A stretch of 64,000 nucleotides of DNA from Psychrosphaera haliotis (GCF_039523615.1 NZ_BAAAFQ010000007.1:501361-565360), one strand, 5' to 3'; numbered from the stretch's first letter, positions 8,818-18,793 are shown. The notes: a model not told the origin generated them from the letters alone. A program made the numbers and translations.

Positions 8818-10152
8818 TTAGTGGTTATGCGGATCAAATCCGCCTTTAGCGATTTCAGAAGCAACAAAAAATGCGCCTTTGGTTACAATTCGAGTACCAC
8901 TTTCTAGTCCGATAATTTCTCTGAAATCACCTAAAGCTCGACCAAGATTAACTTCAGTCGCTTTAAACTCTCCGGGATGGTCTTCAACAAATACTGTCCA
9001 ATCACCATCGGCACTGCGGATCAGTGAACCTTCTGGTACAGCCATCACTTTCTGTTTTGTGGCGAACTGGAAATAGACTTTGACGAACATACCAGAGTGG
9101 AGTTTGTCATCAGCATTTTCTACCGCTAATCTGATAATTCGGGTGCGGGTCTTGGGATCAATAGTATGTGCTTCTTGGATAACTTTAGCTTTGTAACTTT
9201 GACCTTCTAATTTGATTGTCGCAGGAGAGTTAATTGATAGACTAAGCTTTTTGTTTGGCGAGACTTTAGCCTCAACCCATAATTGTTTTTCGTCCGCAAG
9301 TAACATAACAGTATCTCCGGCATCAACGCGTTGGCCTTGGATAAAGTCGTCTAGAAGCACGACACCTTCACGCTGGGCAGTTAATGTATATTGTCCAAAT
9401 GCTTTAATGTCTTTGTTAGAAATACCATTTATTGCTTTTTCAGTTAACCCTAAAGCAATGAGTTTCCCATAACTCGCATTGTATGTTGTTTCAGCTTGTA
9501 ATAATCGACTTTCACTCACCGTCTTATTACCCAGCTTTTTTACACGTTGCCATTCGGTGGAGGCAATTAAATAGTCCGCTTGCGCTTGTGCCATTGCCTC
9601 ACTAAATAAAGTGACTAACTTTTGGCCTATTTCTACGTGCTCTCCAAGCGCTGCGTGACGACTAATAATGACGGACTCAGTACGAGGTGAAACCACGTAG
9701 CTTTTATAACCGTTGGCTTTTATTTCTCCGGGGGCATATATCGTGCTAAATTGATATTCTGGGATGACGCTTTCTACTTTGATGTTAGCAAGTGACATAT
9801 TTTTCGGGCTAAGAGTTATACCTTCTTCATGTTCGTCTTCTTTATTCTCATTTCCGTGGTCATGGTCACCTTTTTCTTCCTTATGTCCTTTTTCGTGGCC
9901 GTGCTCGTCAAGATCTTCTTCTTGACCTTTTAGGCTTTCTCTTTCTGAGTACTCACTATGCTCAGGGTGTTCTTTAGCATGAACTCTCTCGTTCTCAGAG
10001 TGTTTATGTTCTTTTGTGTCTTGTTTGGAAAGCTTTGTGACAGAATCAGTAACATCTGACGACTGTGCAAAAGCATCATGACTTGTAGTAAGCCCTACTA
10101 ACAGGCTGCTAATTACTACGGCTAATAATTTTTTACTAAATATTGTATTCAT
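8818..10152 (-). CDS. czcB: RND periplasmic adaptor, CzcB family, His/Glu-rich (system 1)
   Basis: A 444-residue membrane-fusion protein with a cleavable signal (residues 1-29), then a strongly charged His/Glu/Asp stretch (about 40-112, with repeated HEH, HSE and GHE motifs) that is probably a metal-binding region, then barrel-sandwich and beta-barrel domains (residues about 130-430) typical of CzcB. It bridges the RND pump and the TolC-like channel. The histidine-rich segment is longer than in the second adaptor of this island, which has only a short acidic start. It lies between the channel and pump genes of the same operon. Confidence 0.9.
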   Translation of the reverse strand: MNTIFSKKLLAVVISSLLVGLTTSHDAFAQSSDVTDSVTKLSKQDTKEHKHSENERVHAKEHPEHSEYSERESLKGQEEDLDEHGHEKGHKEEKGDHDHGNENKEDEHEEGITLSPKNMSLANIKVESVIPEYQFSTIYAPGEIKANGYKSYVVSPRTESVIISRHAALGEHVEIGQKLVTLFSEAMAQAQADYLIASTEWQRVKKLGNKTVSESRLLQAETTYNASYGKLIALGLTEKAINGISNKDIKAFGQYTLTAQREGVVLLDDFIQGQRVDAGDTVMLLADEKQLWVEAKVSPNKKLSLSINSPATIKLEGQSYKAKVIQEAHTIDPKTRTRIIRLAVENADDKLHSGMFVKVYFQFATKQKVMAVPEGSLIRSADGDWTVFVEDHPGEFKATEVNLGRALGDFREIIGLESGTRIVTKGAFFVASEIAKGGFDPHNH

Positions 10153-10218
10153 TTTTGTAACCTATATTTTTTATAAATTTAAGATTTCGCTTCTTTCGCT
10201 AATGAAAAATTAGCGCGT

Positions 10219-11436
10219 TCAAATCTCAAGTTTTGATAACTGACCTATACTTAAAACGAAGGATATTTCTGCAAGCTTAAATTGCTTTTCCAACCGGATG
10301 CCTGCATGAAGCGCTTCCGCGCGTTGATTTAATGCGAGTAAATAATCAGAAGTATTTATGTCACCAGCTTCCCAGCGTTTGTTGAGTAACTTTGCGCTGC
10401 TAGCCAACCTGCCTTGGGTGAGTTTGTGCCATTGCTGGTAGTAATTTTTACTGACAGTCAGCGACTCATAATTAGCTTTTGCTTCAAAAGACTGTTTTCG
10501 GTAAATTGAATGAAAGTGGGCCTCTGCTGCAATGGCTTCTGAATAAGCGGCTTTAACAGTATCTGAATAGTTATTTCTGATGTTTAAAGGAATTGAGAAA
10601 GTCACACCAACCAAGTCTTCATCTCCACTTTTACCTGCGCTAACTCCAATGGTTGGATTAGGTTTAGATTCCATAGTGGTTAGTTGAGCTTTAGATTGTT
10701 GCCCCTTCCATTGCGCTCTTGCGAGTTTAACTTTTGGATGATCCTCAACCCACTGTGAATCAAATGAATAGCTTGTTGCTCCAAAAGTAAATAAGGGTAA
10801 ATTGGCGGTATTAGGCGTCCAATCTGGCAATAACTCCTGAACCTTTATCTCTGCATTTTTAAAAGCAATTTGAGACTCAGATATTTCACTAAAAATTTGC
10901 GACAAGTTTAAATAGACTAGCTCAGCGTCAAGTGGCTCTAGAAGTCCAGCTTTTCGTTTGTCTTCAACAATTCCAACGAGCGTTTGCAATTGCTCTTCTC
11001 TTTCTGAAAGTAACTGAGCAGCTTTTTTTGCTGCTTGCCAATTAACTAATGCAGTTAAGGCATTAGCCTTTTTAGAATCGAGTAGAGATAACAATTGTTG
11101 CTGGTTTGCATAAACATCAATTTCACCAATGGTTTTATTTGTTGATTGCATATCCCAAAAATCTATCGTTTGACTGATACCAATAGAGTAATTATCAAAA
11201 TCACCTTCTTTTTCATAGTTTGCTTCAAGCTCTGGGTTATATACGGCTTGAGTTAAACTTTTGGCTCTATGATTACTTGCATTAAGTAACTCTTTTGCCG
11301 CAACAACTTCGGGATCTTTATTTATTTGACTATCTAGCCATGAAATACTTTTCTGTTTGCCATAAGTGGCAACTGAAAAACTCACAGCCATGCATAAAGA
11401 CAGGACTAAACCTGCATTTTTTAAATATATATACAT
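10219..11436 (-). CDS. czcC: TolC-family outer-membrane channel, CzcC type (system 1)
   Basis: A 405-residue protein with an N-terminal signal peptide (hydrophobic stretch at residues 8-24) and the two repeated helical-barrel halves of outer-membrane factors (for example LLDSKKANALTALVNWQAAK and the later TVKAAYSEAIAAEAHFHS). It forms the exit duct of the CzcCBA complex. It is followed after 66 bases by the adaptor gene and preceded by a small CzcI-like gene, the same order as the classical czcICBA cluster. Confidence 0.88.
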   Translation of the reverse strand: MYIYLKNAGLVLSLCMAVSFSVATYGKQKSISWLDSQINKDPEVVAAKELLNASNHRAKSLTQAVYNPELEANYEKEGDFDNYSIGISQTIDFWDMQSTNKTIGEIDVYANQQQLLSLLDSKKANALTALVNWQAAKKAAQLLSEREEQLQTLVGIVEDKRKAGLLEPLDAELVYLNLSQIFSEISESQIAFKNAEIKVQELLPDWTPNTANLPLFTFGATSYSFDSQWVEDHPKVKLARAQWKGQQSKAQLTTMESKPNPTIGVSAGKSGDEDLVGVTFSIPLNIRNNYSDTVKAAYSEAIAAEAHFHSIYRKQSFEAKANYESLTVSKNYYQQWHKLTQGRLASSAKLLNKRWEAGDINTSDYLLALNQRAEALHAGIRLEKQFKLAEISFVLSIGQLSKLEI

Positions 11437-11519
11437 AAAAGTTCTTAATTTTAAAATTAATAAACACGAACCCTTTATCCATTGTTAAAGAATAAATAGG
11501 TCATTAAAAATTAATCTAA

Positions 11520-11870
11520 TTAAGAAATAGGTGGGCGATGTATCGCTTCTAGGAAGGCTTTTGTCTGGTCAAATTGATAAGGAGTTTTATTGATAATATT
11601 TAGCTTACCATCGACATTTGAATTACTGACTAAAATCCAAGATAAGTGGCTGCCACTGCAATGACCACAGTGATGACAATCCTTTACATCGTGCTGTTCA
11701 TCATCTGTATTATCATTTAAAACATTTCGATCATCGTCATGATCATGTTGAGTTTGAAGGTGCTCTATATCTATCTGGTGATTCTCAGATGTTGCGGATA
11801 CAACAGCAGTTAACGATTGCAAAACAATAGAAACGACTAATAGTATTTTTAGCACAACATTAAGGTTCAA
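11520..11870 (-). CDS. CzcI-like small periplasmic metal-binding protein
   Basis: A 116-residue protein with a signal peptide (about residues 1-26), a His/Asp-rich centre (HLQTQHDHDDD), the cluster CHHCGHCSGSH, and a C-terminus ending in HRPPIS. Size, position directly before czcC, and the His/Cys pattern match CzcI, a periplasmic protein linked to induction of czc operons. Three other small proteins in this island (12945, 22154, 34648) share the plan and the terminal RPP. Probably a periplasmic metal buffer or sensor; exact role is inference. Confidence 0.7.
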   Translation of the reverse strand: MNLNVVLKILLVVSIVLQSLTAVVSATSENHQIDIEHLQTQHDHDDDRNVLNDNTDDEQHDVKDCHHCGHCSGSHLSWILVSNSNVDGKLNIINKTPYQFDQTKAFLEAIHRPPIS

Positions 11871-11889
11871 AGTTATTACCTGTTAAATA

Positions 11890-11906
11890 TAGTATTTAAA
11901 ATACTA
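11890..11906 (-). promoter_or_regulatory. Perfect palindrome upstream of czc operon 1
   Basis: Eight-base arms TAGTATTT and AAATACTA around one base form a perfect 17-bp palindrome 20 bases before the czcI-like start. Position suits an operator or 5' leader element; the binding protein is unknown. Confidence 0.45.
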
Positions 11907-11976
11907 GCAGAAACTATTTACTTAAACTAGCCAATTTAGTTACTTCCCAATCTTTTCAAATTAAATAACTTTTTAT

Positions 11977-12007
11977 TTGACTCTATAGCCACTATAGATT
12001 TTATACT
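11977..12007 (+). promoter_or_regulatory. MerR-type (PbrR/CadR-like) operator-promoter for cation transporter
   Basis: TTGACT (-35) and TATACT (-10) are separated by 19 bp, the long spacer used by MerR-family activators. The spacer contains the dyad CTATAG-CCA-CTATAG. The same arrangement is found on the minus strand at 20500-20530 next to a lead/cadmium-type MerR gene, with only about four differences in 31 bases, so that regulator probably acts here too. Confidence 0.82.
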
Positions 12008-12036
12008 TATTTTAATATTGTTTCGGAATGTTAAAT

Positions 12037-12936
12037 ATGTCAGAAAAATGTAGTGGTAAGTGTCAATCATCTCCTACCAACGAAGACGTAAAAATTGATA
12101 CACAATTAGATAACTATAGTGGCGCGTTTGTCAGTACATATAAAGTGCCTCAAATGGACTGTCCTTCAGAAGAGAGATTGATCAGATTAGCACTTGACTC
12201 AATTCAGCCTTCAGTTGGATTGCAGTTTGATATTCCTAATCGCTTAGTCAAAGTTTTTCATGATGAAAATTTAGATGAGATAACAAAAAAGTTACAACAA
12301 CTTAAACTCGGTGCAGAGTTAGAGTCAACTAAACAAAGTTGCAGTACAGAAGCTGCAAAAGCAAAAGACTTAGCCCAAAAAAATGAGATGAAAGAAGCAT
12401 CAACCCTAAAATGGTTGTTAGCCATTAATGGAGTCATGTTTTTTATAGAAGTAATTGCTGGGATTATTGCACAGTCTGCTGGCCTAATTGCAGACTCATT
12501 AGATATGTTTGCTGATGCTGCTGTGTATGGTTTAGCTATTTATGCCGTAGGTAAAAGTATTAGCATGAAACTTAGAGCAGCACATATATCTGGTGTGCTT
12601 CAAGTTATTCTAGCGCTAGGTGCTTTGAGCGAAGTCGTAAGACGCTTTGTTTACGGTAGTGAACCGATCTCTTCTTTAATGATGATATTTGGTGGAATAG
12701 CACTAATCGCTAACGTTGCTTGTCTGTTTTTGATATTTGGCAACAAAGAAGACGGCGCTCATATGAAAGCGAGTTGGATTTTTTCAGCAAATGACGTTAT
12801 CGCAAACGTTGGTGTAATTTTAGCTGGCTTATTAGTTACAGCAACAAGCAGTCGTTATCCAGATTTAGTGATTGGTTTGATAATTGCTCTTGTCGTTTTA
12901 AACGGTGCTCGCCGCATCTTACAGCTAAAGTATTAA
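12037..12936 (+). CDS. Cation transporter with N-terminal metal-binding-like domain
   Basis: A 299-residue protein (from ATG 12037). Residues about 20-90 resemble a heavy-metal-associated domain with VPQMDCPSEE in place of CxxC; a cysteine pair also lies near the N-terminus (CSGKC). The second half has about six membrane segments with LIADSLDMFADA and FSANDVIANVG, the pattern of CDF-like exporters. It is driven by a MerR-type promoter 30 bases upstream. ATG 12028 is also possible, but the only GGA ribosome site abuts it, whereas 12037 has normal spacing. Likely Pb/Cd/Zn exporter controlled with the CDF operon at 18865-20470; the metal is inference. Confidence 0.8.
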   Translation: MSEKCSGKCQSSPTNEDVKIDTQLDNYSGAFVSTYKVPQMDCPSEERLIRLALDSIQPSVGLQFDIPNRLVKVFHDENLDEITKKLQQLKLGAELESTKQSCSTEAAKAKDLAQKNEMKEASTLKWLLAINGVMFFIEVIAGIIAQSAGLIADSLDMFADAAVYGLAIYAVGKSISMKLRAAHISGVLQVILALGALSEVVRRFVYGSEPISSLMMIFGGIALIANVACLFLIFGNKEDGAHMKASWIFSANDVIANVGVILAGLLVTATSSRYPDLVIGLIIALVVLNGARRILQLKY

Positions 12937-12944
12937 GCAGAGAA

Positions 12945-13316
12945 ATGAAAATAATGCACTCATCGTATATCAAATCAAATATATCATACGTGATAATGAT
13001 TTTAATCGCGGTGCAATCTGTGTTTTTTTCGCTAGAAGAGCTTGAAGTAAACTTAATTGAAAGTTCTTTTAATACATCACTAACTGAGTCTATTACCCCG
13101 CTAAAATCTCCAGAAACCTCCAATATATTTGAGGTGAGTAATAGCAACACTTCAATTGATAATTGTAATTTTTGTTGCTGTTGTCACTTATTTTTAAATG
13201 CAGATTATTCTTGTAACATTTTACAAACAATAGAATATTTCCTTACCTACGCCTTAGTTTCTCCTGAGCTAAAAGGCTATATCTCGGTGCCATTCCGCCC
13301 ACCTAAATACGCCTAA
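12945..13316 (+). CDS. CzcI-like small secreted protein with CNFCCCCH cluster
   Basis: A 123-residue protein with one N-terminal hydrophobic segment (SYVIMILIAVQSVFF) and, near residue 75, the cluster CNFCCCCH. It ends in FRPPKYA, the RPP tail shared with the small proteins at 11520, 22154 and 34648. It lies 8 bases after the cation transporter and 72 bases before the second czcC, a position equal to czcI. It has fewer histidines than its relatives. Likely periplasmic metal-binding accessory. Confidence 0.65.
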   Translation: MKIMHSSYIKSNISYVIMILIAVQSVFFSLEELEVNLIESSFNTSLTESITPLKSPETSNIFEVSNSNTSIDNCNFCCCCHLFLNADYSCNILQTIEYFLTYALVSPELKGYISVPFRPPKYA

Positions 13317-13388
13317 ATTTTATAGAAAATTATGAAAGGTCAAATGTTAATGACCGAAAAAAACATATAAATTTATAGGAAAGTATAC

Positions 13389-14681
13389 ATGGCACTTAAT
13401 ACCTGTGTGCATCGCAAGATAGCAATTTTGAGGTGTGTAACACCTCGGCTTAAATATATCGCGTTTCTCGCGTTGTCACTTTTTACATTTAATGTTTATG
13501 CCTTTGAAAAGCAGTTAAATCTTCAAGAGGCAATTCAGTGGACGCTTAAACAAAATCCTGAACTCAAAATATTTGATTTCAAACAAACCGCATTAACAGG
13601 ACAAGAACAAACAGCAAGTTTAAATCCTGCTTATGAACTAGAAGTTGAAGCTGAGAACTTTGCAGGCTCAGGTGAATTTAATGCATTCGACAGTGCTGAA
13701 TTAACAGTCGCTCTATCTTCGGTTATCGAAATGGGAGATAAACGCTCAGCGCGGATTGGACTTGTTTCAAAATCAAGAGCACTACTCAATGCTGAGAAAG
13801 AAGTCTCTGCGCTTAATTTAATGGCTCAAGTCACTGAGAAGTACGTGGAAGTACTTGCAGCCCAACAAAGAGTTATATTGGCAGAAAATGCTTTGAGCTT
13901 AGCACAAGAAACGTTAGAGATTGTATCTCAGCGTAACCGCGCAGGTGCTACTCCTGAGGCTGAAGTGAAACGCTCAAAAGCAGTTATTGCTCAGGCTAAC
14001 CTCACCCTTCAATCTGAACAAAAGCGCTTGGAATATCTAAAGCTTTCTTTATCAGCTTACTGGGGAGAAACATCAGTGTCATTCTCTAGAGTAACTGGAG
14101 ATCTGTTTCAGTTTGGCAATGATAGTGATTTTAGTAGTCTCTTTGCGAAATTAGAGAAAAACCCTGCTATTCAAGTTTATGCAAGTGAGCAGCGACTAAA
14201 AGAGGCCGAATTACAGTTGGCTAAAACAGAGTCAACGGCCAATATCAAATGGTCTGTTGGTGTTAGGCGCTCTCAAGAAGTCAATGATACGGTACTGGTC
14301 GCTGGCTTTAGCTTACCTTTGTTTGCTGAAAAGCGAAATTCTGGTGCAATCGCTAGTGCGCTAGCAGAGCGTGACCAAGTTGCCATAGAGAAAGAGGCGA
14401 CTAAGTTGAGGTTTAGAAATCACTTACTACGAGCATACTCCAATAGAAAACAAGCCATATTAACAGCTAATTCATTAAAGCAGTCGGTTATCCCAATGCT
14501 TGAAGATGCACTGGAAGATACTCAAGACGCCTATCAAAAAGGTCGATATGGATATCTTGATTATGTATCGGCTAGACAAGAGCTGTTAAATGCTCGGCGA
14601 ACCCTCATTGATGCGGCATCTGCTGCCCTAATTTATGGCGCAGAGATAGAAAAACTAACAAACGAAGCGCTGTCACTCTAA
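13389..14681 (+). CDS. czcC: TolC-family outer-membrane channel, CzcC type (system 2)
   Basis: A 430-residue outer-membrane factor. Residues 1-39 hold a somewhat long signal region (hydrophobic core YIAFLALSLFTFNVYA), then LNLQEAIQWTLKQNPELK opens the first helical repeat, and QRNRAGATPEAEVKRSKA is the typical hinge region. An AGGAAAG ribosome site precedes ATG 13389. It starts the second Czc efflux operon, in the opposite direction to system 1, and is followed by adaptor and pump genes. Confidence 0.88.
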   Translation: MALNTCVHRKIAILRCVTPRLKYIAFLALSLFTFNVYAFEKQLNLQEAIQWTLKQNPELKIFDFKQTALTGQEQTASLNPAYELEVEAENFAGSGEFNAFDSAELTVALSSVIEMGDKRSARIGLVSKSRALLNAEKEVSALNLMAQVTEKYVEVLAAQQRVILAENALSLAQETLEIVSQRNRAGATPEAEVKRSKAVIAQANLTLQSEQKRLEYLKLSLSAYWGETSVSFSRVTGDLFQFGNDSDFSSLFAKLEKNPAIQVYASEQRLKEAELQLAKTESTANIKWSVGVRRSQEVNDTVLVAGFSLPLFAEKRNSGAIASALAERDQVAIEKEATKLRFRNHLLRAYSNRKQAILTANSLKQSVIPMLEDALEDTQDAYQKGRYGYLDYVSARQELLNARRTLIDAASAALIYGAEIEKLTNEALSL

Positions 14682-14715
14682 ATAAACATCACTTTAAGTT
14701 TAATAACAATTTATT

Positions 14716-14736
14716 GATTCAGTTATTAACTGAATC
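14716..14736 (+). promoter_or_regulatory. Strong short hairpin between czcC and czcB (system 2)
   Basis: GATTCAGTT (14716-14724) and AACTGAATC (14728-14736) form a perfect 9-bp stem with a 3-base loop, 5 bases ahead of the AGGAA ribosome site of the adaptor gene. No T run follows, so an mRNA-processing or stability element is more likely than a terminator. Confidence 0.5.
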
Positions 14737-14751
14737 GTTTAGGAATTCAAA

Positions 14752-15648
14752 ATGAAAAACTATTTACTCGCACTATTGATTTTTATTGGGTATCTATCAC
14801 CCATTCAAAGTGTTATCGCTAGTGAAGATGAACATGAAGGCGAAGAAGGCATTAGCAAAATAAACAATAACATGGCAAAAAGGCTTGGTGTTGAAACAGC
14901 CTATTTAGCTTCAAAAACGTTGAACCAAACTATCCCTGTATACGGCGCTACGACGATAGGCGCTGAACAATTATTTCAAGTTGGCGCTAGATATAACGGC
15001 GTTATAAAGACAATTAACTCCACTGTTGGTGATAAGGTAAAAAAAGGAGATCTATTGGCCGTTATTGAATCTAACGAAAGCTTAAATACCTATAAAATAA
15101 CGTCCCCTGTTTCTGGGGTAGTTTTACAGAGAAATGGAAATGTTGGCGGTATCACGCAAAACACTAGCTTGTTTGAAATCGTCAATTTTGACACCTTGTG
15201 GGCTGAATTTAAGGTGTTTACCAGCCAATATAATCAAATCAAAGTCGGTCAGCATGTTGATATTGAGCAAGGTGAACACGCATTCAGTTCAGTCATCACT
15301 AATATTATTCCAGCTAAAGACCAACCTTATGTATTGGCACGGGTACGATTAAACAACACTGAGTTAAAGCTAACGTCAGGTCAATTATTAAAAGGCAACG
15401 TCAAAATAAATCAATTCAAGGTGGATTTAGCCGTTGAGAAAGTTGCTATCCAAGAACTGGGGGGACAATTAGGTGTATTTGTTAAAGAAGATGAAGAGTA
15501 CGAATTTGCACCGCTTGTATTAGGACGTTCAGATAAGAACTATATCGAGGTTATTGGTGGCCTCAGTAAAGACACTGAATATGTAAACAAAAACAGTTAT
15601 CTGATAAAAGCAGATATATTGAAATCTGAAGTAGAAGACGACGATTAG
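14752..15648 (+). CDS. czcB: RND periplasmic adaptor, CzcB family, compact (system 2)
   Basis: A 298-residue adaptor with a signal peptide (to about residue 24, ...SVIA), a short acidic-His start (SEDEHEGEEG), a lipoyl-like barrel-sandwich (INSTVGDKVKKGDLLAVIES ... ITSPVSGVVLQRNGNVGG) and a beta-barrel domain. It is shorter than typical CzcB (about 400-520 residues): the helical hairpin between the lipoyl halves is almost absent, so docking to the TolC channel may differ. It precedes the pump gene by 10 bases. Confidence 0.85.
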   Translation: MKNYLLALLIFIGYLSPIQSVIASEDEHEGEEGISKINNNMAKRLGVETAYLASKTLNQTIPVYGATTIGAEQLFQVGARYNGVIKTINSTVGDKVKKGDLLAVIESNESLNTYKITSPVSGVVLQRNGNVGGITQNTSLFEIVNFDTLWAEFKVFTSQYNQIKVGQHVDIEQGEHAFSSVITNIIPAKDQPYVLARVRLNNTELKLTSGQLLKGNVKINQFKVDLAVEKVAIQELGGQLGVFVKEDEEYEFAPLVLGRSDKNYIEVIGGLSKDTEYVNKNSYLIKADILKSEVEDDD

Positions 15649-15658
15649 GAGACGCAAT

Positions 15659-18600
15659 ATGATTGAATCAATTTTGCGTCTTGCAATAAATAGGCGCTAT
15701 TTAGTATTAAGCTTGCTGATGGTAATCATCGGCGTTGGTATGTGGAGTTATCAAAAACTTCCCATTGATGCTGTTCCAGATATAACAAACGTGCAGGTAC
15801 AAATAAACACTTCTGCCCCCGGTTATTCACCTTTGGAAGCGGAACAAAGGGTGACCTTTCCTGTAGAAACAGCCTTAGCCGGATTGCCAAAGCTGTCTCA
15901 CACCCGCTCCCTGTCAAGATATGGATTATCTCAAGTAACCGTTATCTTTGAAGAGGGAACCGATATTTATTTTGCTCGCAACTTAATCAATGCAAGATTA
16001 GCTGCGATAAAAGGCGTTATTCCCTCTGGCTTAGAGCCAGAAATGGGTCCTATTTCGACAGGGCTTGGCGAAATATTTATGTATACCGTACAAGCTTCTC
16101 CTGACGCTAAAATGCCTAATGGAGAGCCTTATACCGCTATTGCCTTAAGAGAAATACAAGACTGGATCATTAAACCGCAATTGGCTCAAGTTAAAGGCGT
16201 CATTGAGGTCAACAGTATCGGCGGCTACAACAAGCAATATCACATAACGCCTAAACCCGAAAAATTACTTTTTCATCAGGTAACCTTTGAAGAAATATCT
16301 GATGCATTACGTAAAAACAATGACAACCGTGGCGCAGGTTATATCGAACAAAACGGACAGCAAGTGTTAGTGCGCTCCATTGGGCAACTTGAGACAATAG
16401 ATGAGATCCTCAATGTCATCATCAAAAAGAACAATGGTATTCCTGTAAAAATAAGTGATGTTGCCAATGTTGCTATTGGCAAAGAACTTAGAACAGGGGC
16501 TGCTACTCGTAATGGCATTGAGACAGTGCTTGGTACAACCATGATGCTGATTGGTGAGAATTCTCGCACCGTTGCCTTAGCAGTTGAACAGAAGCTCAGC
16601 GAAATACAAAAATCTCTGCCAAAGGGCATTACCGCTGAGCCTGTTTACGACAGAACAACATTAGTAGATAAAGCGATTGCAACCGTTACCAAAAACCTCG
16701 TTGAAGGTGCGCTTTTAGTTATTGTTGTGTTATTTATTCTACTTGGAAATTTACGTGCAGCTCTCATTACCGCTGCTGTTATCCCTATTTCCATGTTAAT
16801 GACAATCACAGGTATGGTGCAAGCAGGAGTATCTGCCAATTTAATGAGTCTCGGCGCATTGGACTTTGGCTTGATAGTGGACGGGGCTGTAATCATCGTT
16901 GAAAACTCTGTCCGTAGGTTAGCACAGGCCCAACACAACGGTCATAGGCAAGACTTAAGAGAACGCCTAAATACCGTTTTTGAAGCCACTTCAGAAGTGA
17001 TACGTCCAAGCTTGTTTGGTGTGGCAATTATCACTGTTGTTTACATCCCCATTTTCACGCTAACTGGCGTTGAAGGGAAAATGTTCCACCCTATGGCGGC
17101 AACTGTCGTTATGGCGTTAATTTCCGCAATGATCCTTTCAGTTACACTGGTTCCTGCTGCTGTAGCTGTGTTTATGAAAGGTAAAATCAGCGAAAAAGAA
17201 AGTGTAGTTATTCGTTCAACCAAGTCTATTTATGAACCATTGTTAAAAATGGCGATGAAATTTCGTTGGATTATTGTTTCATTCTCAACGCTGTTAATGG
17301 GGTATAGCCTTTGGTTAGCAACTACGCTTGGGACAGAATTTGTTCCTCAATTAAATGAAGGTGATATTGCACTACAGGCATTAAGAATTCCATCGACTGG
17401 CCTAGAGCAATCAGTAGAAATGCAAGAAGTACTTGAGCAACGTATTAAAGCGTTTCCTGAAGTTGATAAAGTATTCTCGCGCATCGGCACACCAGAAGTA
17501 GCAACTGATCCAATGCCACCGAGTATTGCTGATATCTTTGTTATTTTAAAACCACGTAAAGATTGGGCCGAACCTTCAAAGCCAAAGAGTGAATTAGTTG
17601 AAGAAATGGAAGAGGTACTGAAAAACATTCCGGGCAACAACTATGAATTCACTCAGCCTATTCAAATGCGTTTCAATGAATTGATTTCTGGCGTTAGAGC
17701 TGATGTGGGCATCAAAGTATTTGGCGATGATTTGGATCGGTTATTACTTACCGCAAAAGATATTCTAAATATTGTGAAAACCGTAGATGGTGCAGCAGAT
17801 GCCAGAATGGAACAAGTCACAGGTGTTCCATCTTTATCGGTAATCCCTAAACGCGAAGCACTTGGTAGGTATGGATTGAACGTTACCGAATTGCAAGACT
17901 GGGTTGCCACTGCAATAGGGGGGGAATCTGCGGGGATCATTTATGAAGGAGACAGACGATTTGAGTTAGTTGTTCGTCTACCGGAGCAAACTAGAACGGA
18001 TATTGATGGTTTGAAATTTCTGCCGCTTCCACTTGAGAATGGTAACTATGTGCCACTTGAAGAAGTTGCAGAGCTTAAATCTGAGTCTTTACCTGCTCAA
18101 ATTAGCCGTGAGAGCGGTAAAAGAAGAGTTGTGGTTACCGTCAATGTTCGTGGTAGAGATTTAGGCGGTTTTGTCAAAGAAGTGAAAGCTAAAATTAATC
18201 AGGAAGGAGAAATTCCAGCAGGATACTGGCTTGATTATGGCGGAACCTTTGAACAGCTAGAGTCAGCGAGTAAAAGATTAAGCTTAGTTGTGCCGATCAC
18301 ACTAATTGTTATCTTAGGTATTTTGGTTATTGCATTTGGTTCATTAAAAGATGCATTGATCATTTTCAGTGGTGTACCGTTAGCATTAACTGGGGGCGTA
18401 ATTTCTCTTTATTTAAGAGACATGCCTTTATCTATTTCGGCAGGTGTCGGCTTCATAGCATTGTCAGGTGTTGCCGTATTAAATGGCTTGGTTATGTTGG
18501 CTTTTATTCGAGATCTTTGGCATGAAAAAGGCGACCTTTACGTAGCGATCATTGAAGGTGCCATCATTCGTTTAAGACCTATTTTAATGACGGCACTGGT

Positions 18601-18787
18601 CGCAAGTTTAGGTTTTATTCCAATGGCGTTAAACACTGGAATTGGTGCAGAAGTGCAACGACCACTAGCAACAGTTGTTATCGGCGGTATTATATCTTCT
18701 ACAATTTTAACTTTGTTTGTATTGCCTATTTTATATCAATGGGCGCATGGCGCTGAGAGCAGTAAACAGCAATCTGACGAAATTTAA
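15659..18787 (+). CDS. czcA: Heavy-metal RND efflux pump CzcA (Zn/Co/Cd type, system 2)
   Basis: A 1042-residue pump, full length. It keeps the proton-relay motif DFGLIVDGAVIIVEN with Asp402, Asp408 and Glu415 at the same positions as characterised CzcA, which marks Zn/Co/Cd-type pumps. The protein begins MIESILRLAINRRYLVL and contains DAVPDITNVQVQINTSAPG. It is the last gene of operon 2, with AGGAG 8 bases before the ATG, and ends at a strong bidirectional terminator. It is clearly a different subtype from the system 1 pump, so the two operons probably have different metal ranges. Confidence 0.94.
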   Translation: MIESILRLAINRRYLVLSLLMVIIGVGMWSYQKLPIDAVPDITNVQVQINTSAPGYSPLEAEQRVTFPVETALAGLPKLSHTRSLSRYGLSQVTVIFEEGTDIYFARNLINARLAAIKGVIPSGLEPEMGPISTGLGEIFMYTVQASPDAKMPNGEPYTAIALREIQDWIIKPQLAQVKGVIEVNSIGGYNKQYHITPKPEKLLFHQVTFEEISDALRKNNDNRGAGYIEQNGQQVLVRSIGQLETIDEILNVIIKKNNGIPVKISDVANVAIGKELRTGAATRNGIETVLGTTMMLIGENSRTVALAVEQKLSEIQKSLPKGITAEPVYDRTTLVDKAIATVTKNLVEGALLVIVVLFILLGNLRAALITAAVIPISMLMTITGMVQAGVSANLMSLGALDFGLIVDGAVIIVENSVRRLAQAQHNGHRQDLRERLNTVFEATSEVIRPSLFGVAIITVVYIPIFTLTGVEGKMFHPMAATVVMALISAMILSVTLVPAAVAVFMKGKISEKESVVIRSTKSIYEPLLKMAMKFRWIIVSFSTLLMGYSLWLATTLGTEFVPQLNEGDIALQALRIPSTGLEQSVEMQEVLEQRIKAFPEVDKVFSRIGTPEVATDPMPPSIADIFVILKPRKDWAEPSKPKSELVEEMEEVLKNIPGNNYEFTQPIQMRFNELISGVRADVGIKVFGDDLDRLLLTAKDILNIVKTVDGAADARMEQVTGVPSLSVIPKREALGRYGLNVTELQDWVATAIGGESAGIIYEGDRRFELVVRLPEQTRTDIDGLKFLPLPLENGNYVPLEEVAELKSESLPAQISRESGKRRVVVTVNVRGRDLGGFVKEVKAKINQEGEIPAGYWLDYGGTFEQLESASKRLSLVVPITLIVILGILVIAFGSLKDALIIFSGVPLALTGGVISLYLRDMPLSISAGVGFIALSGVAVLNGLVMLAFIRDLWHEKGDLYVAIIEGAIIRLRPILMTALVASLGFIPMALNTGIGAEVQRPLATVVIGGIISSTILTLFVLPILYQWAHGAESSKQQSDEI

Positions 18788-18793
18788 AAACAA

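Noticed and set aside
12836..13150. 104-codon minus-strand frame over the cation transporter and CzcI-like genes
   Set aside because: Antisense to two better-supported genes; no motif or ribosome site.
16645..16938. 97-codon minus-strand frame inside the second czcA
   Set aside because: Shadow of the conserved TM4 region; no independent support.
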